A DNA stretch of 64,000 nt from Taxawa tesnikishii (nom. ined.). Its lineage: Eukaryota; Ascomycota; Dothideomycetes; Dothideales. The first letter of the stretch is position 1; the number at the start of each line of letters is the position of its first letter. The stretch spans positions 248,001 to 312,000 of the forward strand of contig JAPDRO010000015.1 in assembly GCA_030247885.1 (NCBI GenBank), in the 5' to 3' direction. The notes below the pieces were generated by a model. That model did no database searches, was not told where the DNA came from, and saw only the letters and a program-made list of their open reading frames with translations. The position numbers were made by a program, and so were the translations under genes. Shown here piece after piece: positions 1-11,387 of the stretch.

Positions 1-617
1 TGGATAGCCGAAATATGTCCATATGGTAGTGTTGGGGGCGTTGTGGTCCTGAATGTGTCTTACTTCCAACATCTTGCGCGTTGTGGGAAGCTTCTTTCCT
101 AGACAAATGAAAATGGATAGGATGGGGAAAGTAATCGAACGTAGACAGAGCGAGAACCTGTGCTGCTGCAACAGCCAGAACGAAACGAAACAGAGAATGG
201 ATACACTTATGTGCGCTTGCAGTGTTTCGGAAACGAACTCAGCCAAGCAACGCTTGATTCGTGGCCTCAATTGTCTAGACTGTGCGGTGAATGCTCTTCG
301 TTAATTGTATGAAACATTTCGCGGCTTTCTCCAGCCTTATGGGGAATGATGAGTGCATTTTTCGGCGAAGGACGTATTTGTGACTACTTTGGCTATCCTA
401 TTCTACACCATTGGGAAGAGGCAACCGTGTGTGACTCGCGAAAGCGGTACTGGCTAGCAGCAGAAAACGTGCTCAAAGGCACGCAGCGCGCCTTGGCGGT
501 TGGGATGTCCGACCCGGAACCCTAGTTTCCTTTCTTGGCAGGTTGATCCGTCGAACCTCCATCTCGTGGCGACCATGTGCTATTGAAGTTTGGGCACGAT
601 GTCCGTGCCGAACATGC
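1..617. other. Left-edge intergenic stretch, no gene seen
   Basis: This is the 3' flank of the CDC123 gene. Short open frames exist, but none has convincing composition, a recognisable motif or intron signals. I see no repeat or RNA gene here. Confidence 0.5.
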
Positions 618-2002
618 TCAATCGTCTTCACTTTCTTCTCCCTCTTCTTGTTTCTGCCGCTTGGCCAGGATGTCCTTCCAATTTTCAGCAAACTCCCTCA
701 ATGAACCGACGCCGCCCTGGCTAGCATCCACGACTTCGCGCGGCATCTTGTGTGCGCTGTATTGGGGCGTGGTGAAAGCATAGGCTTCGGGGTCATCCTT
801 CCGGACCAGACGGAATTCTGGGAACCAAAGCTCCTCGTCAGCTTCTTCTTCAGAATCACTTTCTGCACTAGACTGTTCAGATGTAGTGCTGTTGTCCACA
901 GCGTCCCCTACTGCAGTGTTTTCAGTTGTGCTCTTCTCGCCCCCGGATGCACTGTGTCGAGTACCATCGACAGCCTTTCTGATCGGGATGGATACCACTG
1001 TTTCCGCCTTCTCGGTGATGTCCGGAGGCTCAGTCAGTGTTAGAAGTTCCAGCCAACTGAAGAGCAACGGATCGGTCCTTAGTGCCCAAGGATTGATGTC
1101 AATAAGCCAGACCCGGTTGTGTGGTGGCGGAATGTAAACGTCAAAGACGAAGTTATCGTCCGGGAATGTGCTCTTTAGCTTCTGGTCGAAGAAGTGCTGT
1201 ATCTGGTCGCGCAATTTGTCTTGCATGTTGAAGAGAAAGTCGAAGTGGTTAAGGTCTCGCTGACAGAGTGCTACGAGCTTTCGTCTCCTTACGAAGCAGC
1301 GGAACTCGACCGAGGGATTTAGTAGGATGTACTTTCGCAGAACGAGATGATACGGGATGTCTGCGATAGTTTTGGGTGCTTCGGCAGACTCACTGCTGTC
1401 GTCCACACAGTCATCGAATGCATGTTCGAGGTCGTGGGTGATGAAATCTGAGCTCTTCAGGAGAAGGTAAATATCGTTCGGTGACCGGCATTCCATGGTG
1501 TTGTTGGCAATCCAAGTGGCATCCTTGGGCGCTGACCAGTTAAGCTTAGGTACTACCTTTCCGCCCAGCTCGGTAATGGTGGATTTGATGGCGGCGTGGA
1601 TATCCCGCCACTCTGCTGCAGGATCGGCATCTTCCTCCTCGTCTGCCTCGTCCGGGTTCTCGGTGGACGAAAAGATGCCGCTGTCTGAGTCCGACCAGTC
1701 TCTGTGTTCATCGTCCTCATCTGAAGGCATCACTATGCCATCAGCGCGGAGGTAGTCCAGAAATGGTGGCGTAAGCGGAACAAGTCGTGCCTTGGGGGTA
1801 ATTGCTCGATATCTTCAATTGTAGTTTAGTAAAAAAAAAAAAAAAGGCTTTTCCCATCTCTCAAGAGCCGGACTTACTTTGGATGCCAATAGTGATATGA
1901 ACAGTGCATGATTTGTGATCTAGTGACTGGTGGAAAGGGCAGCTCAGTCAGAGGCTCTTCCATGTCCGCCACCTGGTCAGAAGGTCCTTCTCTTGCAGTC
2001 AT
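618..2002 (-). CDS. CDC123: Cdc123/D123 family protein, eIF2 assembly chaperone
   Basis: Cdc123 is a cytosolic ATP-grasp-like protein that binds eIF2 gamma and promotes assembly of the eIF2 translation initiation complex. There are two exons on the minus strand, 2002-1878 and 1812-618, joined across a 65-bp intron with a GTAAGT donor and an ACTAAAC branch site. The intron also carries a run of 15 A/T. Splicing gives 439 residues. The joined exons read [17 protein letters not shown], followed by a [14 protein letters not shown] segment, which is the family's N-terminal signature. [18 protein letters not shown] and [18 protein letters not shown] are further hallmarks. The protein is longer than yeast Cdc123 (about 360) because of an acidic insert after the signature and a Ser/Glu-rich insert near the C-terminus. 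The start is the first ATG in frame with exon 1. The gene is divergent from CWC21. Confidence 0.93.
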
Positions 2003-2298
2003 CTTGCATGTACCACAGTGGTTTGCCGTCAGTCACCGAGACGTTTAATTCAAGTTCTATCTTGGAAGATTTGACACAGAAGCTGTTTTATAGACGAAGC
2101 ATCACATGCAAAAAGAGTAATCATAGCAAAAAGTCTTGGCATACCCGAATTCACTCGAAGCTTTGACGTTTGCTCTGCATCCCACATCTATCTACTTACT
2201 GAGATCTTTGCACCCTATCGCACACTTGGCTCGAAACCTCAACCATCACATCAAGCGCAACAAGTGCCAACACCCGCTGAACAGCACACAAACAGAGC
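2003..2298. promoter_or_regulatory. Shared divergent promoter region, CDC123 / CWC21
   Basis: Only 296 bp separate the two divergent start codons, so both promoters and 5' leaders must lie here. The stretch shows no clear TATA box. Co-regulation of the pair is an inference from the spacing only. Confidence 0.45.
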
Positions 2299-2898
2299 AT
2301 GTCTTCCAACGTCGGTCTTTCGACGCCCCGCGGCAGTGGAACCTCTGGATACGTCCAGCGGAATCTCTCCCACCTAAAGCCTCGCGATAATGCGGCGCCT
2401 TACCCAAAAGACTTCGACACGCTCAAGCACCGACAAAGACAACCGGACAAGGAGATACTAGAGCACGACAGACGGAGAGAAATCGAAGTGAAAGCCTTCG
2501 AACTGAGGGACAGGCTAGAGGATGAAGGGTACGCAGACTGCGCGCAAGGACGTATAGAACACCTTGTGCTGACCGCTCTCAGCGTTGACGAAGACGACAT
2601 CGAAGACCAGTGCACAGCGCTGCGCAACAAGCTTCAGGCCGAACAAGCTGGCAAGAACACCGGCCCCAGCGCAAAGGGACTAAAGTCGCATCAAGTCCAT
2701 GAGCTCGCCAAAGCAAAGATCGAGGAGAGTGAGAAGCTCAGAAAGGCCCTTGGTATCAGCAAGGATTACGAGGAGGGCAGTCACTGGAAGAAGCAGGAAG
2801 AGCGAGCGAGGGAAGCAAACTTGAGGCAACAGGCGGAAGTTCCGAAGGAAACGGCTGGATCGAGGTCAAGGTCAAGGAGCGAAGATGACAGTGATTGA
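2299..2898 (+). CDS. CWC21: Pre-mRNA splicing factor Cwc21 (cwf21 domain)
   Basis: Cwc21 is the fungal counterpart of the N-terminus of human SRRM2/SRm300. It sits in the catalytic spliceosome and contacts Prp8 and Snu114. The single exon encodes 199 residues. The N-terminus (MSSNVGLSTPRGSGTSGYVQ) is the near-invariant start of this family and fixes the start codon. The cwf21 helical domain lies at about residues 48-100 (DKEILEHDRRREIEVKAFEL, then an LEDEGY segment). The C-terminal third is charged and ends in a short RS-rich tail (SRSRSRSEDD). Length and domain order are typical for filamentous fungi. The window also holds CWC22, another late spliceosome component, 18 kb away. Confidence 0.93.
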   Translation: MSSNVGLSTPRGSGTSGYVQRNLSHLKPRDNAAPYPKDFDTLKHRQRQPDKEILEHDRRREIEVKAFELRDRLEDEGYADCAQGRIEHLVLTALSVDEDDIEDQCTALRNKLQAEQAGKNTGPSAKGLKSHQVHELAKAKIEESEKLRKALGISKDYEEGSHWKKQEERAREANLRQQAEVPKETAGSRSRSRSEDDSD

Positions 2899-3841
2899 GG
2901 AGGGCACAGAAGATGCATGGACATGCAGTCATTCAGCGTTCAAGCGTGGCGTTTTTGGCAGGAATGGGAATCAATCTATATCTCCTGGACGATGGGATGC
3001 GCAAGCATCGAAAAATAATCAGTTGGAGGCGTAGATTTTGGAGTTGTGGCTATGGACGGGATCCCACGAAGCAGCGTTCAATCCATGTATACCGGGATTC
3101 AACAATCTAAACAAATCCCAAGGCAAGCCAGAGTGATGCTTTCCTGAAGCGAAGACGAAACTGAAGCGAGGCTCAAATGAAGTTCAAGTAAGCATTCATG
3201 CAATTGTCCGCAATTGTATGTGTGCCAAGTGTCAACAGGATAGTGTAGCAGGCTCATCCCTCTCGTCTTCAAATGCTCGCTCTCGACACAGGGCTTTGCG
3301 TGCTCACGTTTACGCGCAGCTTTCCACCCAAGATCCGGAGGATTCTGAGAATTACACAGCTCGTTTCGCCAATTCAAACCACTATAACTCAACCATTTTT
3401 GCACCAACCAGGTTTTGCGCAAGGAGTCTTACGTGTTGTACATGTGTCTTTCGAAGAGCACCAAAATCACGATGAACGAACAATATTCCATCGACTTTTG
3501 TGAAGTGACTTTGTATGGGCGACTCTTGGACAAAAACAGCAACTTTGACACGCCCGCACAAGTCGTGGGGCTCAGTCAGCCACATGTCCAAGACGCCGAG
3601 GCACCGATGCACAGATGCGGGTCATCTAACACGATACGTACGATATTTGCCGGGTTTTCAATGGAGGGGCAGAAGCAGAAAAATGGTGCATTTTGGTGGA
3701 GATGTGCGGTGGGGAAATGATCTATTGATCTGGGTAGAGCCTTAGGTAACCGTCACTACTTTCTTGAACGTCCTTTGTTCCTGTACTTAATTGTTTTCGT
3801 TACTCCATAACCTTGTTGCTGTATCTACTAAATTGCCCATC
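2899..3841. other. Intergenic, 3' flank of CWC21 and promoter of the MetE-like gene
   Basis: This stretch of 943 bp has several short overlapping open frames on both strands, none with a recognisable motif. I see no clear gene, repeat or RNA. The last part before 3842 is the expected promoter and leader of the methyltransferase-like gene. Confidence 0.5.
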
Positions 3842-5076
3842 ATGAGACTTCCATTCCACGGTGACCACATTGGCTCTCTCCTCCGCCCGGACTACCTCCA
3901 GGAAGCGAAGACCAAGCACGCGAACAAGCAGCTCTCGGATGCCGATCTTGTCGCCGCTGAGCACAAGGCCATCACCCACATTGTCAAGAAGCAGGAGGAA
4001 GCTGGTGTGCGCTCCATCTGCTCTGGCGAGTATGACCGCAAGGTTTACTTCGGTGGTTTCTTCGAGAAGCTTGAGGGCTTCGAGGAGGTTGAGGATGCGC
4101 CATGGGAGATGTACCGCCTGTCTGCGCCGCCAATCGCTGCGCTGAAGAAGGCCGGTCTCAAGTACCCGATGACGGTTGTCTGCAACGGCAAGATCAAGTA
4201 CACCAAGAGCCCATACATTGAGCAGTGGAAGTACCTCCGGAGCCAGGTGCCGAAGGAGCAGTGGGGCGACTGCAAGTTCACCATGCCACCAGCGCCGTAC
4301 TTCCACTTGAGACTAGCGCCCGGCAAGTGCTACTCCAAGGAGGCTTACAGCAATGACGAAGACTTCTTCGCGGACTTGGCAAAGGCCTACCAGCAGGAGT
4401 TCAAGACTTTGCACGCCGAGGGCCTGAAGAGCATCCAGATTGATGACCCGACTCTGGCCTATTTCTGCTCGAAGGATATGTTGGAGGGACTGAAGAGCGA
4501 TGGCGTGGATGCGGACAAGCTGTTCGACCTCTACGTTAAGGCACACAACGACTGCCTCGAGGGCAGGCCCGAGGGTCTGCACGTCGGTCTTCACATCTGC
4601 AGAGGTGAGTGTGTCAACATCGACGATGTCGCATCCGACGTTAACACGCAGCAGGCAACTTCTCCAAGGCTATGCACTTCTCCGAGGGCTCGTACGAGGC
4701 CATTGCTGAGCGCTTCTTCAAGACCCTGAACTACGACACCTTCTACCTCGAGTACGACTCCCCACGCGCCGGTGGCTTCGAGCCCCTCCGCTTCTTGCCA
4801 AAGGAGAAGAACGTCGTCCTCGGAGTCGTCTCGACGAAGACACCACAGCTTGAGGACAAGGAAGAGATGAAGCAGAAGGTCCTGCAGGCTGCAGACATCA
4901 TCGCCAAGGGCCAGGGCCGCAGCAGGGAGGAGGCCATGGAGCAGATTGGCATCAGCCCTCAGTGCGGCTTTGCGTCGGTCGGCGTTGGCGCGAACGAGAT
5001 GACGGAGGAGAAGATGTTCGCCAAGCTCAAGTTGGTGCGGGATGTCGCCAAGGAGCTCTGGCCTGACAGGAAGTAA
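3842..5076 (+). CDS. MetE C-terminal-domain-like methyltransferase (UROD/MetE superfamily)
   Basis: This is a protein of 394 residues resembling the catalytic half of cobalamin-independent methionine synthase, as in the short YxjG/YxjH-type proteins. Exons are 3842-4604 and 4655-5076, with a GTGAGT donor and CAG acceptor. The N-terminus (FHGDHIGSLLRPDYL) matches the short family, so the folate-binding N-terminal half of true MetE is absent. Zinc-ligand motifs are visible: H251-I-C253 in GLHICRGN, which the splice junction restores, and C358 in ISPQCGF. IQIDDPTLAYF is the conserved substrate-pocket strand. The family is expected to move a methyl group to a thiol, but its physiological acceptor in fungi is not certain, so homocysteine methylation is only an inference. 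The chosen ATG is the first in frame. Upstream codons in this frame lack an ATG. Confidence 0.88.
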
Positions 5077-5415
5077 AGATGTGGACGTATGCTTGGGTAA
5101 AAGTTAAAAGGCTTTTGGGTGTGAGTTCACTTCTTTCATGTTCAACACTTTGGGGTCGGGGTATTGGATACAAGCTGGCATTTTCAACTGCGCCGGCGGC
5201 AAGGTTGGGAGTTGGAACTTGGGAAATGGCTGAGATGCCAAGGAACTACATAGCCGACAATGTAGAAACACCTACTCTATGCCAATGTAGAAATACCTAC
5301 TCTATGCGCAACTACTGGGGAATACATTGTACGAAGATGTGCTTGGCAAGTGACCGGATAAATGCAAGGTCGGTGAGCAGCAGCAGAGGCCAACGTAACC
5401 GAGGAATCGACCCCG
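5077..5415. other. Intergenic stretch between convergent genes
   Basis: This 339-bp stretch contains the 25-bp tandem duplication described separately. No gene is seen. It is the shared 3' flank of the MetE-like gene and the minus-strand Cys-rich gene. Confidence 0.5.
5258..5307. repeat. Tandem duplication, 25-bp unit, two copies
   Basis: Positions 5258-5282 and 5283-5307 are head-to-tail copies that differ at one base. The unit includes CCTACTCTATGC. It lies in the 3' flank of the MetE-like gene. It looks like a small local duplication with no obvious function. Confidence 0.85.
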
Positions 5416-6198
5416 TTACATATGTGTGCAAATGCAGCTGCTTTGATGAGCGTCATGCTTGGGTCTGGCTCTGGGGCTGGTGAAGCTGCAGCCGCTTGGA
5501 CAACTTCTCGCAGGGGCATGACGTGCGTGCCCAACAACGCAGGAGGATGCACAGCTGGATGTGTCCTCGCATGGCGGCGCTTCACATGTTTTCCTGTGCA
5601 TTTCACAATTTTTGCACATGTCTCGATAATGCTCGCAGCTGAGATGGACGCGCCCCAATGCCAGGCTGTGCATTGCTGCACACCGATTGTCTGGCTCCAG
5701 CAGCACACAGTCAGATGGGGACAGGTGTTGACTTCTGCTGCGGACCAAGGGATCTACACACACAGACGGTTCTTCGCAGTCCCAGAGCGCTTGGCTGAGA
5801 GCTTGCAGTTGGACTGGCCCGTAATCGGGTGACGGTCTCGAGACTACCGACGGGCTCTCGATCAGCGGCGGTGGGTATGGGGGAGGCGACTGAGGTTTGC
5901 GTTGAGGCGTCTTCGATGCGCCAGCGCTGGTGCTAACAACCTCGGGCGGTGCATCGGCAGACTCAAGTTGAAGCAGGGGATTTTCCCGCATCATGCAGGG
6001 CTTCTCGGGATAAATCGTACGACAGGGCTGAATCTCGGTATCGATTGACGTGTACTGGCAGAGCGATGGCGCAGCGGCGTCCATAGGGCAGTATTGCTTG
6101 CTGCGTGCAACAAATGCATGCCATCGACAGGAAGATGAGAGGCACCGAGAGCGACCCTTGAGCCGTCGAAGCGGTGGGCGATTGATGTCGATGACCAT
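5416..6198 (-). CDS. Cys-rich protein of unknown function
   Basis: I do not recognise this family. A single open frame of 260 codons runs from an ATG at 6198. Cysteines fall in two groups. The N-terminal part has spaced Cys/His pairs ending in QPCRTIYPEKPC, reminiscent of short zinc-binding modules in fungal orphans. The C-terminal part is denser (CEHYRDMCKNCEMHRKTC, then CASSC, CPSGC and CICTH). A Pro-rich linker (about residues 95-125) separates them. There is no signal peptide or membrane segment. An upstream exon is possible. The case for coding is the length of the frame and the regular Cys spacing. It remains possible that the frame is fortuitous. Confidence 0.42.
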   Translation of the reverse strand: MVIDINRPPLRRLKGRSRCLSSSCRWHAFVARSKQYCPMDAAAPSLCQYTSIDTEIQPCRTIYPEKPCMMRENPLLQLESADAPPEVVSTSAGASKTPQRKPQSPPPYPPPLIESPSVVSRPSPDYGPVQLQALSQALWDCEEPSVCVDPLVRSRSQHLSPSDCVLLEPDNRCAAMHSLALGRVHLSCEHYRDMCKNCEMHRKTCEAPPCEDTSSCASSCVVGHARHAPARSCPSGCSFTSPRARPKHDAHQSSCICTHM

Positions 6199-6638
6199 GC
6201 CAATGCCAATGCCGTTGGTGTCTAGAAGGCTGTTCTCTCCGCAAAGAAGAGAGAACAGACAGGACCCTGAGCCGGTCGTCGCTTAGTGCCCGTCGTTAAC
6301 ATAATTTTCCAAAAGGAAAAGAAGGCGGCGCACGCATTCCACCACGCTACAGTAATCCCATAAAGGCCCGAGACGCCCCTCATTCACCTCCTCCCCTCGA
6401 GAGTCACGATCAATTGCACTCCTTGTTCGCTTCTTCTTTTGCTACAACAGCAAAAGCCATTCGCTGTCGCTCCATCGCGAGTATTTCCTTCCCCAACAAT
6501 CGGCTACGCACTAAAAGCACGCCGCTCAACAATTAATTAAACACTTGGCTTCACCTCACCGCCTCCAGCAGGCAAACCCTCAGATCTTCCTAAAGAAGCT
6601 CATTCCGCTCCTTGGGTGTTCTCAATCCACCGCACACA
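6199..6638. promoter_or_regulatory. Promoter and leader of the Delta-12 desaturase gene
   Basis: This 440-bp region has a pyrimidine-rich stretch (about 6370-6600) before the desaturase ATG, as in many highly expressed ascomycete genes. It also holds the 5' end of the divergent Cys-rich frame. No clear TATA box is seen. Confidence 0.4.
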
Positions 6639-8171
6639 ATGTCTGCTACCGCTCTCCCTACGCCTAGGGCGGCCTTCCACCGCAACGTCACCGACGTCTC
6701 TGTCCCGTCCACCTCTTCCAACTCGACAGTCGCCTCGCCAGTCGACTCGCCAACCGGCTCTGCCTCCAACACATCCCTCTCTTCGCTCAGCTCCGTCGAT
6801 GAGTCGGTGGTGAAGAACCAGCGCGGTATTCTGCTCGACACCTACGGCAATGAGTTCAAGATCCCGGACTACACAATCAAGCAGATCCACGATGCCATAC
6901 CTAAGCACTGTTTCGAGCGGTCCGGTGCTCGTGGTCTCGCATACGTCGCTCGCGATGTTGCGTCCCTTGCTGCCACCTTCTACGTCTTCCACAACTACGT
7001 CACTCCAGAGACCATCCCCTCCACGCCCCTCCGAGCTGGCCTCTGGGCGCTGTACACCGTCATCCAGGGTCTTTTCGGTACCGGTCTCTGGGTTCTTGCC
7101 CACGAGTGTGGTCACCAGTCTTTCTCTCCATCCAAGACGCTCAACGACACTGTTGGATGGATCTGCCACTCTCTTCTGCTCGTCCCTTACTTCTCCTGGA
7201 AGATCTCTCACGGCAAGCACCACAAGGCCACCGGTAACATCGCTCGCGATATGGTCTTCGTGCCAAAGACTCGCGAGGACTACGCTTCCAGGATGGGCTA
7301 CCTCGTCCACGAGTTGTCCGAGCTGATGGAGGAGACTCCAATCGCGACTGCCACCCACATGATTCTCCAGCAGCTTGGTGGTTGGCCAATGTACCTGATG
7401 ATCAATGTTACCGGCCACAACAACCACCACAAGCAGCTTGAGGGCAAGGGCAAGGGCAAGCGGAACGGCTACTTTGGTGGTGTCAACCACTTCCAGCCAT
7501 CTAGCCCTCTGTACGAGAAGAAGGACGAGCACCTGATCCTGCTCAGCGACCTTGGTCTTCTCATCACCTCCACCATCCTCTTCTTCATCGGCCAGAAGTA
7601 TGGCTGGCTCAACCTCCTTGTCTGGTACGGCATTCCTTACCTCTGGGTAAACCACTGGCTCGGTTAGTATCGTTCCTCACAAGTTGAACTTACATTTACT
7701 AACACTTCCGCAGTCGCCATCACTTTCCTTCAGCACACCGACCCCACCCTCCCCCACTACCAGCCTGAGGCCTGGGATTTCACTCGTGGAGCAGCTGCTA
7801 CAATTGACCGTGACTTCGGCTTCGTCGGTCGCCACATCTTCCACGGCATCATCGAGACCCACGTTCTTCACCACTATGTCAGCACCATCCCCTTCTACCA
7901 CGCTGATGAGGCCAGCGAGGCCATCAGGCCAGTCATGGGCCAGCACTACCGCAGCGACACCAAGGACGGCCCAATCGGCTTCCTGAAGGCAATGTACAAC
8001 TCTGCGCGTTGGTGCCAGTGGGTGGAGCCAAGCAAGGATGCGCAGGGTGAGGGCAAGGGCGTCCTTTTCTTCCGTAACAGGAACGGTCTCGGTGTCCCAC
8101 CCGTCAAGATGGAGGCTTCCGGTCAGAAGAAGGCTGGCATGTCCATTGGTCCTGACAGCGATGCCGAGTAA
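6639..8171 (+). CDS. Delta-12 (oleate) fatty acid desaturase
   Basis: This is a membrane-bound ER di-iron enzyme that converts oleoyl to linoleoyl chains using cytochrome b5 and O2. Exons 6639-7662 and 7714-8171 (donor GTTAGT, branch TTACTAAC, acceptor CAG) give 493 residues. The three histidine boxes are visible: HECGHQ at 155-160, HGKHH at 191-195 and HVLHH at 391-395. The splice junction rebuilds NHWLVAITFLQHTDPTLPHY, a hallmark of the fungal Delta-12 branch, which supports Delta-12 over Delta-15 specificity, although the two cannot be fully separated by eye. Four hydrophobic membrane segments fit the family. The first ATG in frame follows ACACA and is the natural start. The Ser/Thr-rich N-terminal 60 residues are usual for filamentous fungi. 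Confidence 0.95.
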
Positions 8172-10821
8172 AGTGCTTCAAGAGGCGGTTTAACACGATC
8201 GGGAGATGCTATGCGCCCTCGGCGTATGTACGGGCACGGATAATCCTTCTAGATGGGAGTTCTCCTGATGGCACTTGGTCACCCTAATCTTCTCGTCATG
8301 GTGGTTCCGTTCAGTCGATAAAAGCTTCCGATAGAGTAGAACGGTCCGCGGACTTCTTTTATAGCGGTAAATGAGAAAAACCTTTTCGAAATGTTCAACC
8401 ACGTCTCCGTCAATGACGATTGTGACTTTGAGCGAACACTGGGAAAGAATGGAGAAGCAGTCGTAGGCATATCTGTCTCGGAAACCGGATCGCGTGGACA
8501 TCCGCACATAAGGTCAAGGTCAAGATTGGGTGGTTTCAAGTCGAACCGGCACGGGCGGATGCAGCAGCGCGATCACATGTCAGACGGAGAGGAGGGGATC
8601 TTTGCGATTGTGTCACATCCTCTCGTTTCCTTGCTTTGACAAGCGATCACCCACACACTATCGTCTATTCTGGCATTTCGCTGCCGCCGTTGCTAACACT
8701 CAAACCGTTGGGAGCTGTTTCCGCCATGTACTGGATGCATGTGGTTTTGACCCAGCACCGAGACAGCACCACGGATCTATGAACTTGGCTGCAAGAAAGA
8801 CGAGGTCATGGAGTTGTTCGCGTGATCTTTCATGTGTGGGAACAACTCGATAATAGTCCTATCCGATCGGCACGAACACAAAACAACGGATTGACAGCGT
8901 CTTCCTACGGCACTTGAACGGTTCTGTCTGGTCGCACTCGGCGTCTGGACTCACCAGATGCCTGTGCTCAATGGAGAGATGTGAGAGCGCGACTTGCAGC
9001 GGGATGCCTACCGACAAGAGGACCGTTTGCACGCCGACCATTATCTCCACATTTTGCCATACATCGCCGGCTGAGCAGCGCAGAGCCATGTCTCTTTCCG
9101 CTGTTGGTGAAACCTTGGGGCCGGCAGGTACGGCTCTGATTTCCACCTCTCCGTTGCTCGTGTTACGTGATGAATCACACCGGATGTAAAGAAGACCCGA
9201 GAGCGCAAAACCCTTGTGGACAATTCCGTTGCCTTCCTCTGAGCATTGGCGATCATACTGGCCTCAAGCAGAGCAATTTTCTAAACCAGCATGGAGCGCG
9301 TGCTGATGGCGGTATAGCGTACACCGCCTGAAGCTGGTGTCTTTGTGGAGTCGTCAACGATACAGCAAGTCTTCTTTGAAAGCACAGAGATACTTTCTAC
9401 TTACGTTACACATGTAAGTTTCGTGATGCTGCTGCCCCTCAATCAGTCACAGGGCTGATAATCTCAGTCTACCACAGTTGATCCGGGGCAATGCGAGCTG
9501 CTACAAGGGAAGCATGCCCGTAAAAAATGTCGACACGGGTTACGGAGACATAACAGGTGTAACAGACCCTGACCTTGTCGACAAATTGATGCTGGAAGAA
9601 AGTGTGATAGTAGCTGGCACCAAAGTCTAGCATAGAAGTCCACCTCCAGGGCAGGGATGCATGGAGGTCGATAAATATTTCACCCCTTTCCCTAAGCTTT
9701 GCCACATACGTCCCGACCGTTTCCGAGTCTTGCATCATAGCAACACCTCAGATAGTCCAGAGCGGCAGGAATGAGGACACGGAAGTAGAACATATCTACC
9801 ACGCCGCGGCTGCGTGACGGCCAGCAAACCATCAGTCCATTGTCTCAGCATTGTAGGATATGATACGACAGTCTCTCATCCTGGATTCTCACCCGACATC
9901 ATCCGCGCTGGGTAGCAAATAAAAATCAGAGTATGGGGATAGAATGCCTCCGCAAGGCCCTGAATGAACGAAGGTCATTACATCATGAAGTGAATTGGGG
10001 AACCCGTGTACGCGTAGTCCGGCTCTCTACCGACTCTCCACTTCCTAACAGAAGCACACGCCTTCTCCCTCTCTTCTCTCCGTCCCTCGCCATGACGGCA
10101 GCAACCCTCCCACCGACGACCTTCACGTCGACACCAACCGGCCAGAACTCCTGGGTGCCCTGCAATCGATGCATGCAAAAGCGTCTAGATGCATCCGCAA
10201 GCGAAGATTGGATACCCGCATGATCAACAGCCTAATGATTGGCAGTGCTCAGGATGGCGACCAGCCCGCAAAATGCAAGAAAATGTCTGGAGAGGCAGCA
10301 AGGAAGCTTCCTGGCTTCAGGCTGGTAATGTCGTGCTTGACACGGGAAGACAGAAGGAGACCATTGACAAAACACACAGAGGAAGCAAAAATGCGGACAG
10401 CGCGGCCCGATAGCAGGGCCAGCGAAGCGCAAGGGAAGAACAGTCTCGCAGACCGATTCGAGTAGTGGAAAAGACTGCAAAAATAACAGATTGCGAGCCT
10501 CATTGGAACCCCTGTCGGCGCTGAGACGGCAGCTCGCCGGAGCAAAATGAGAAGATGACCACGAACCCTCGCCAACAGGTGGCTCTCCTTCAACTAGAGC
10601 ATGTTGAGCGTTTTTCTGCCAGAGGCCCGGTCTTTGGATCTGCATGATTGCAAGCGCCAGCACGCTGATTTGATGGCTCACAAGTCGTACATGGAAACGC
10701 CATGAAAGGTTACTTCACCTCGTCATGCACCACCCTTTGTGGAATTACACGTCCGGGACAACGTTCTACCCCTCGCGCCTTTGCAACGCGGGCCTGTCCA
10801 ATATCCAAAAGCATTTCCCCT
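8172..10821. other. Long gene-poor stretch (2.6 kb)
   Basis: Only short, overlapping open frames occur on both strands. None has a family motif, a plausible exon chain or biased composition. A frame at 9469-9738 (minus, 89 codons) and one at 10232-10681 (minus) were looked at and not accepted. No repeat or RNA gene was recognised. Confidence 0.45.
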
Positions 10822-11387
10822 CTATACTCTCTTCTCGTCCTGGGTATAAACGTCCACATCGAACAATCTCTTAACGAACCAACTATGCCCCGCCGGGATC
10901 AGCGGCCCACCCCTCCAAAACGGAAGCACGTCCCGTCTGCTCCTCCTCCTCTCCACAACACCCTCCACATCTCCCCTCTGGAAGGCTCTCACCTCGCCGC
11001 CTCCGACCCTCCCGTCCTTGCCCGCCGCCAGCGCCCAGAACCCCAACGCGTCGACTTGCGCGACCACACCCCGCTGGGGCCTTCGCTCGCGACCTTCCTC
11101 AGCTCGCCCATCGTGTACCGTTTGTTCTCGTCGATGTCGAAGGCGCCCGGGCCGCCGAGCAATTTACGGCTCGTGCGCACGGTCGGGACGTAGATGTTGA
11201 AGCGCAGGGGACCGGCGTTGCCGAACACGAGATGCCGCGTCAGGGCCAGGAAGACGGCGATTGGGAAGTTGAGGCCGAGGGAGAGGTCGCCGCGGAGGGA
11301 GTCGAGGAAGGTTATCGTGGAGGTGTTTGGGTGCGGGCTGCGCGTCGCGAAGAAGGAGAGGAGGCGGTGGAAGGCCGGGTTGGACAT
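10822..11387 (-). CDS. Small conserved-looking protein, frame change inside
   Basis: The function is not recognised. The minus-strand ATG at 11387 starts MSNPAFHRLLSFFATRSP and the frame stays open past FDIDENKRYTMGELRKVASE. Just after that, at a run of four G (11072-11069), the sensible reading passes to the -1 frame. That frame continues with VVAQVDALGFWALAAGKDG, then an EF-hand-like DGRVGGGEV segment, and stops at 10822. If one base is missing from the run, the product is 188 residues. Without a frame change it ends at 10989 with a basic low-complexity tail (132 residues). The C-terminal frame looks like real protein (PFWRGGPLIPAGHSWFVKRL), which favours the longer reading. A long antisense frame covers part of the locus, and I consider it the shadow. 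A C/T-rich leader (on the minus strand) precedes the ATG. Confidence 0.45.

Noticed and set aside
6600-7655. Minus-strand open frame of 351 codons
   Set aside because: It is antisense to the Delta-12 desaturase.
10232-10681. Minus-strand frame of 149 codons in a gene-poor stretch
   Set aside because: No motif, no splice partners, composition like the surrounding non-coding DNA.
10702-11193. Plus-strand open frame, 163 codons, Pro/Arg-rich
   Set aside because: It overlaps the minus-strand small gene, whose two frames look more protein-like; this one is basic low complexity.
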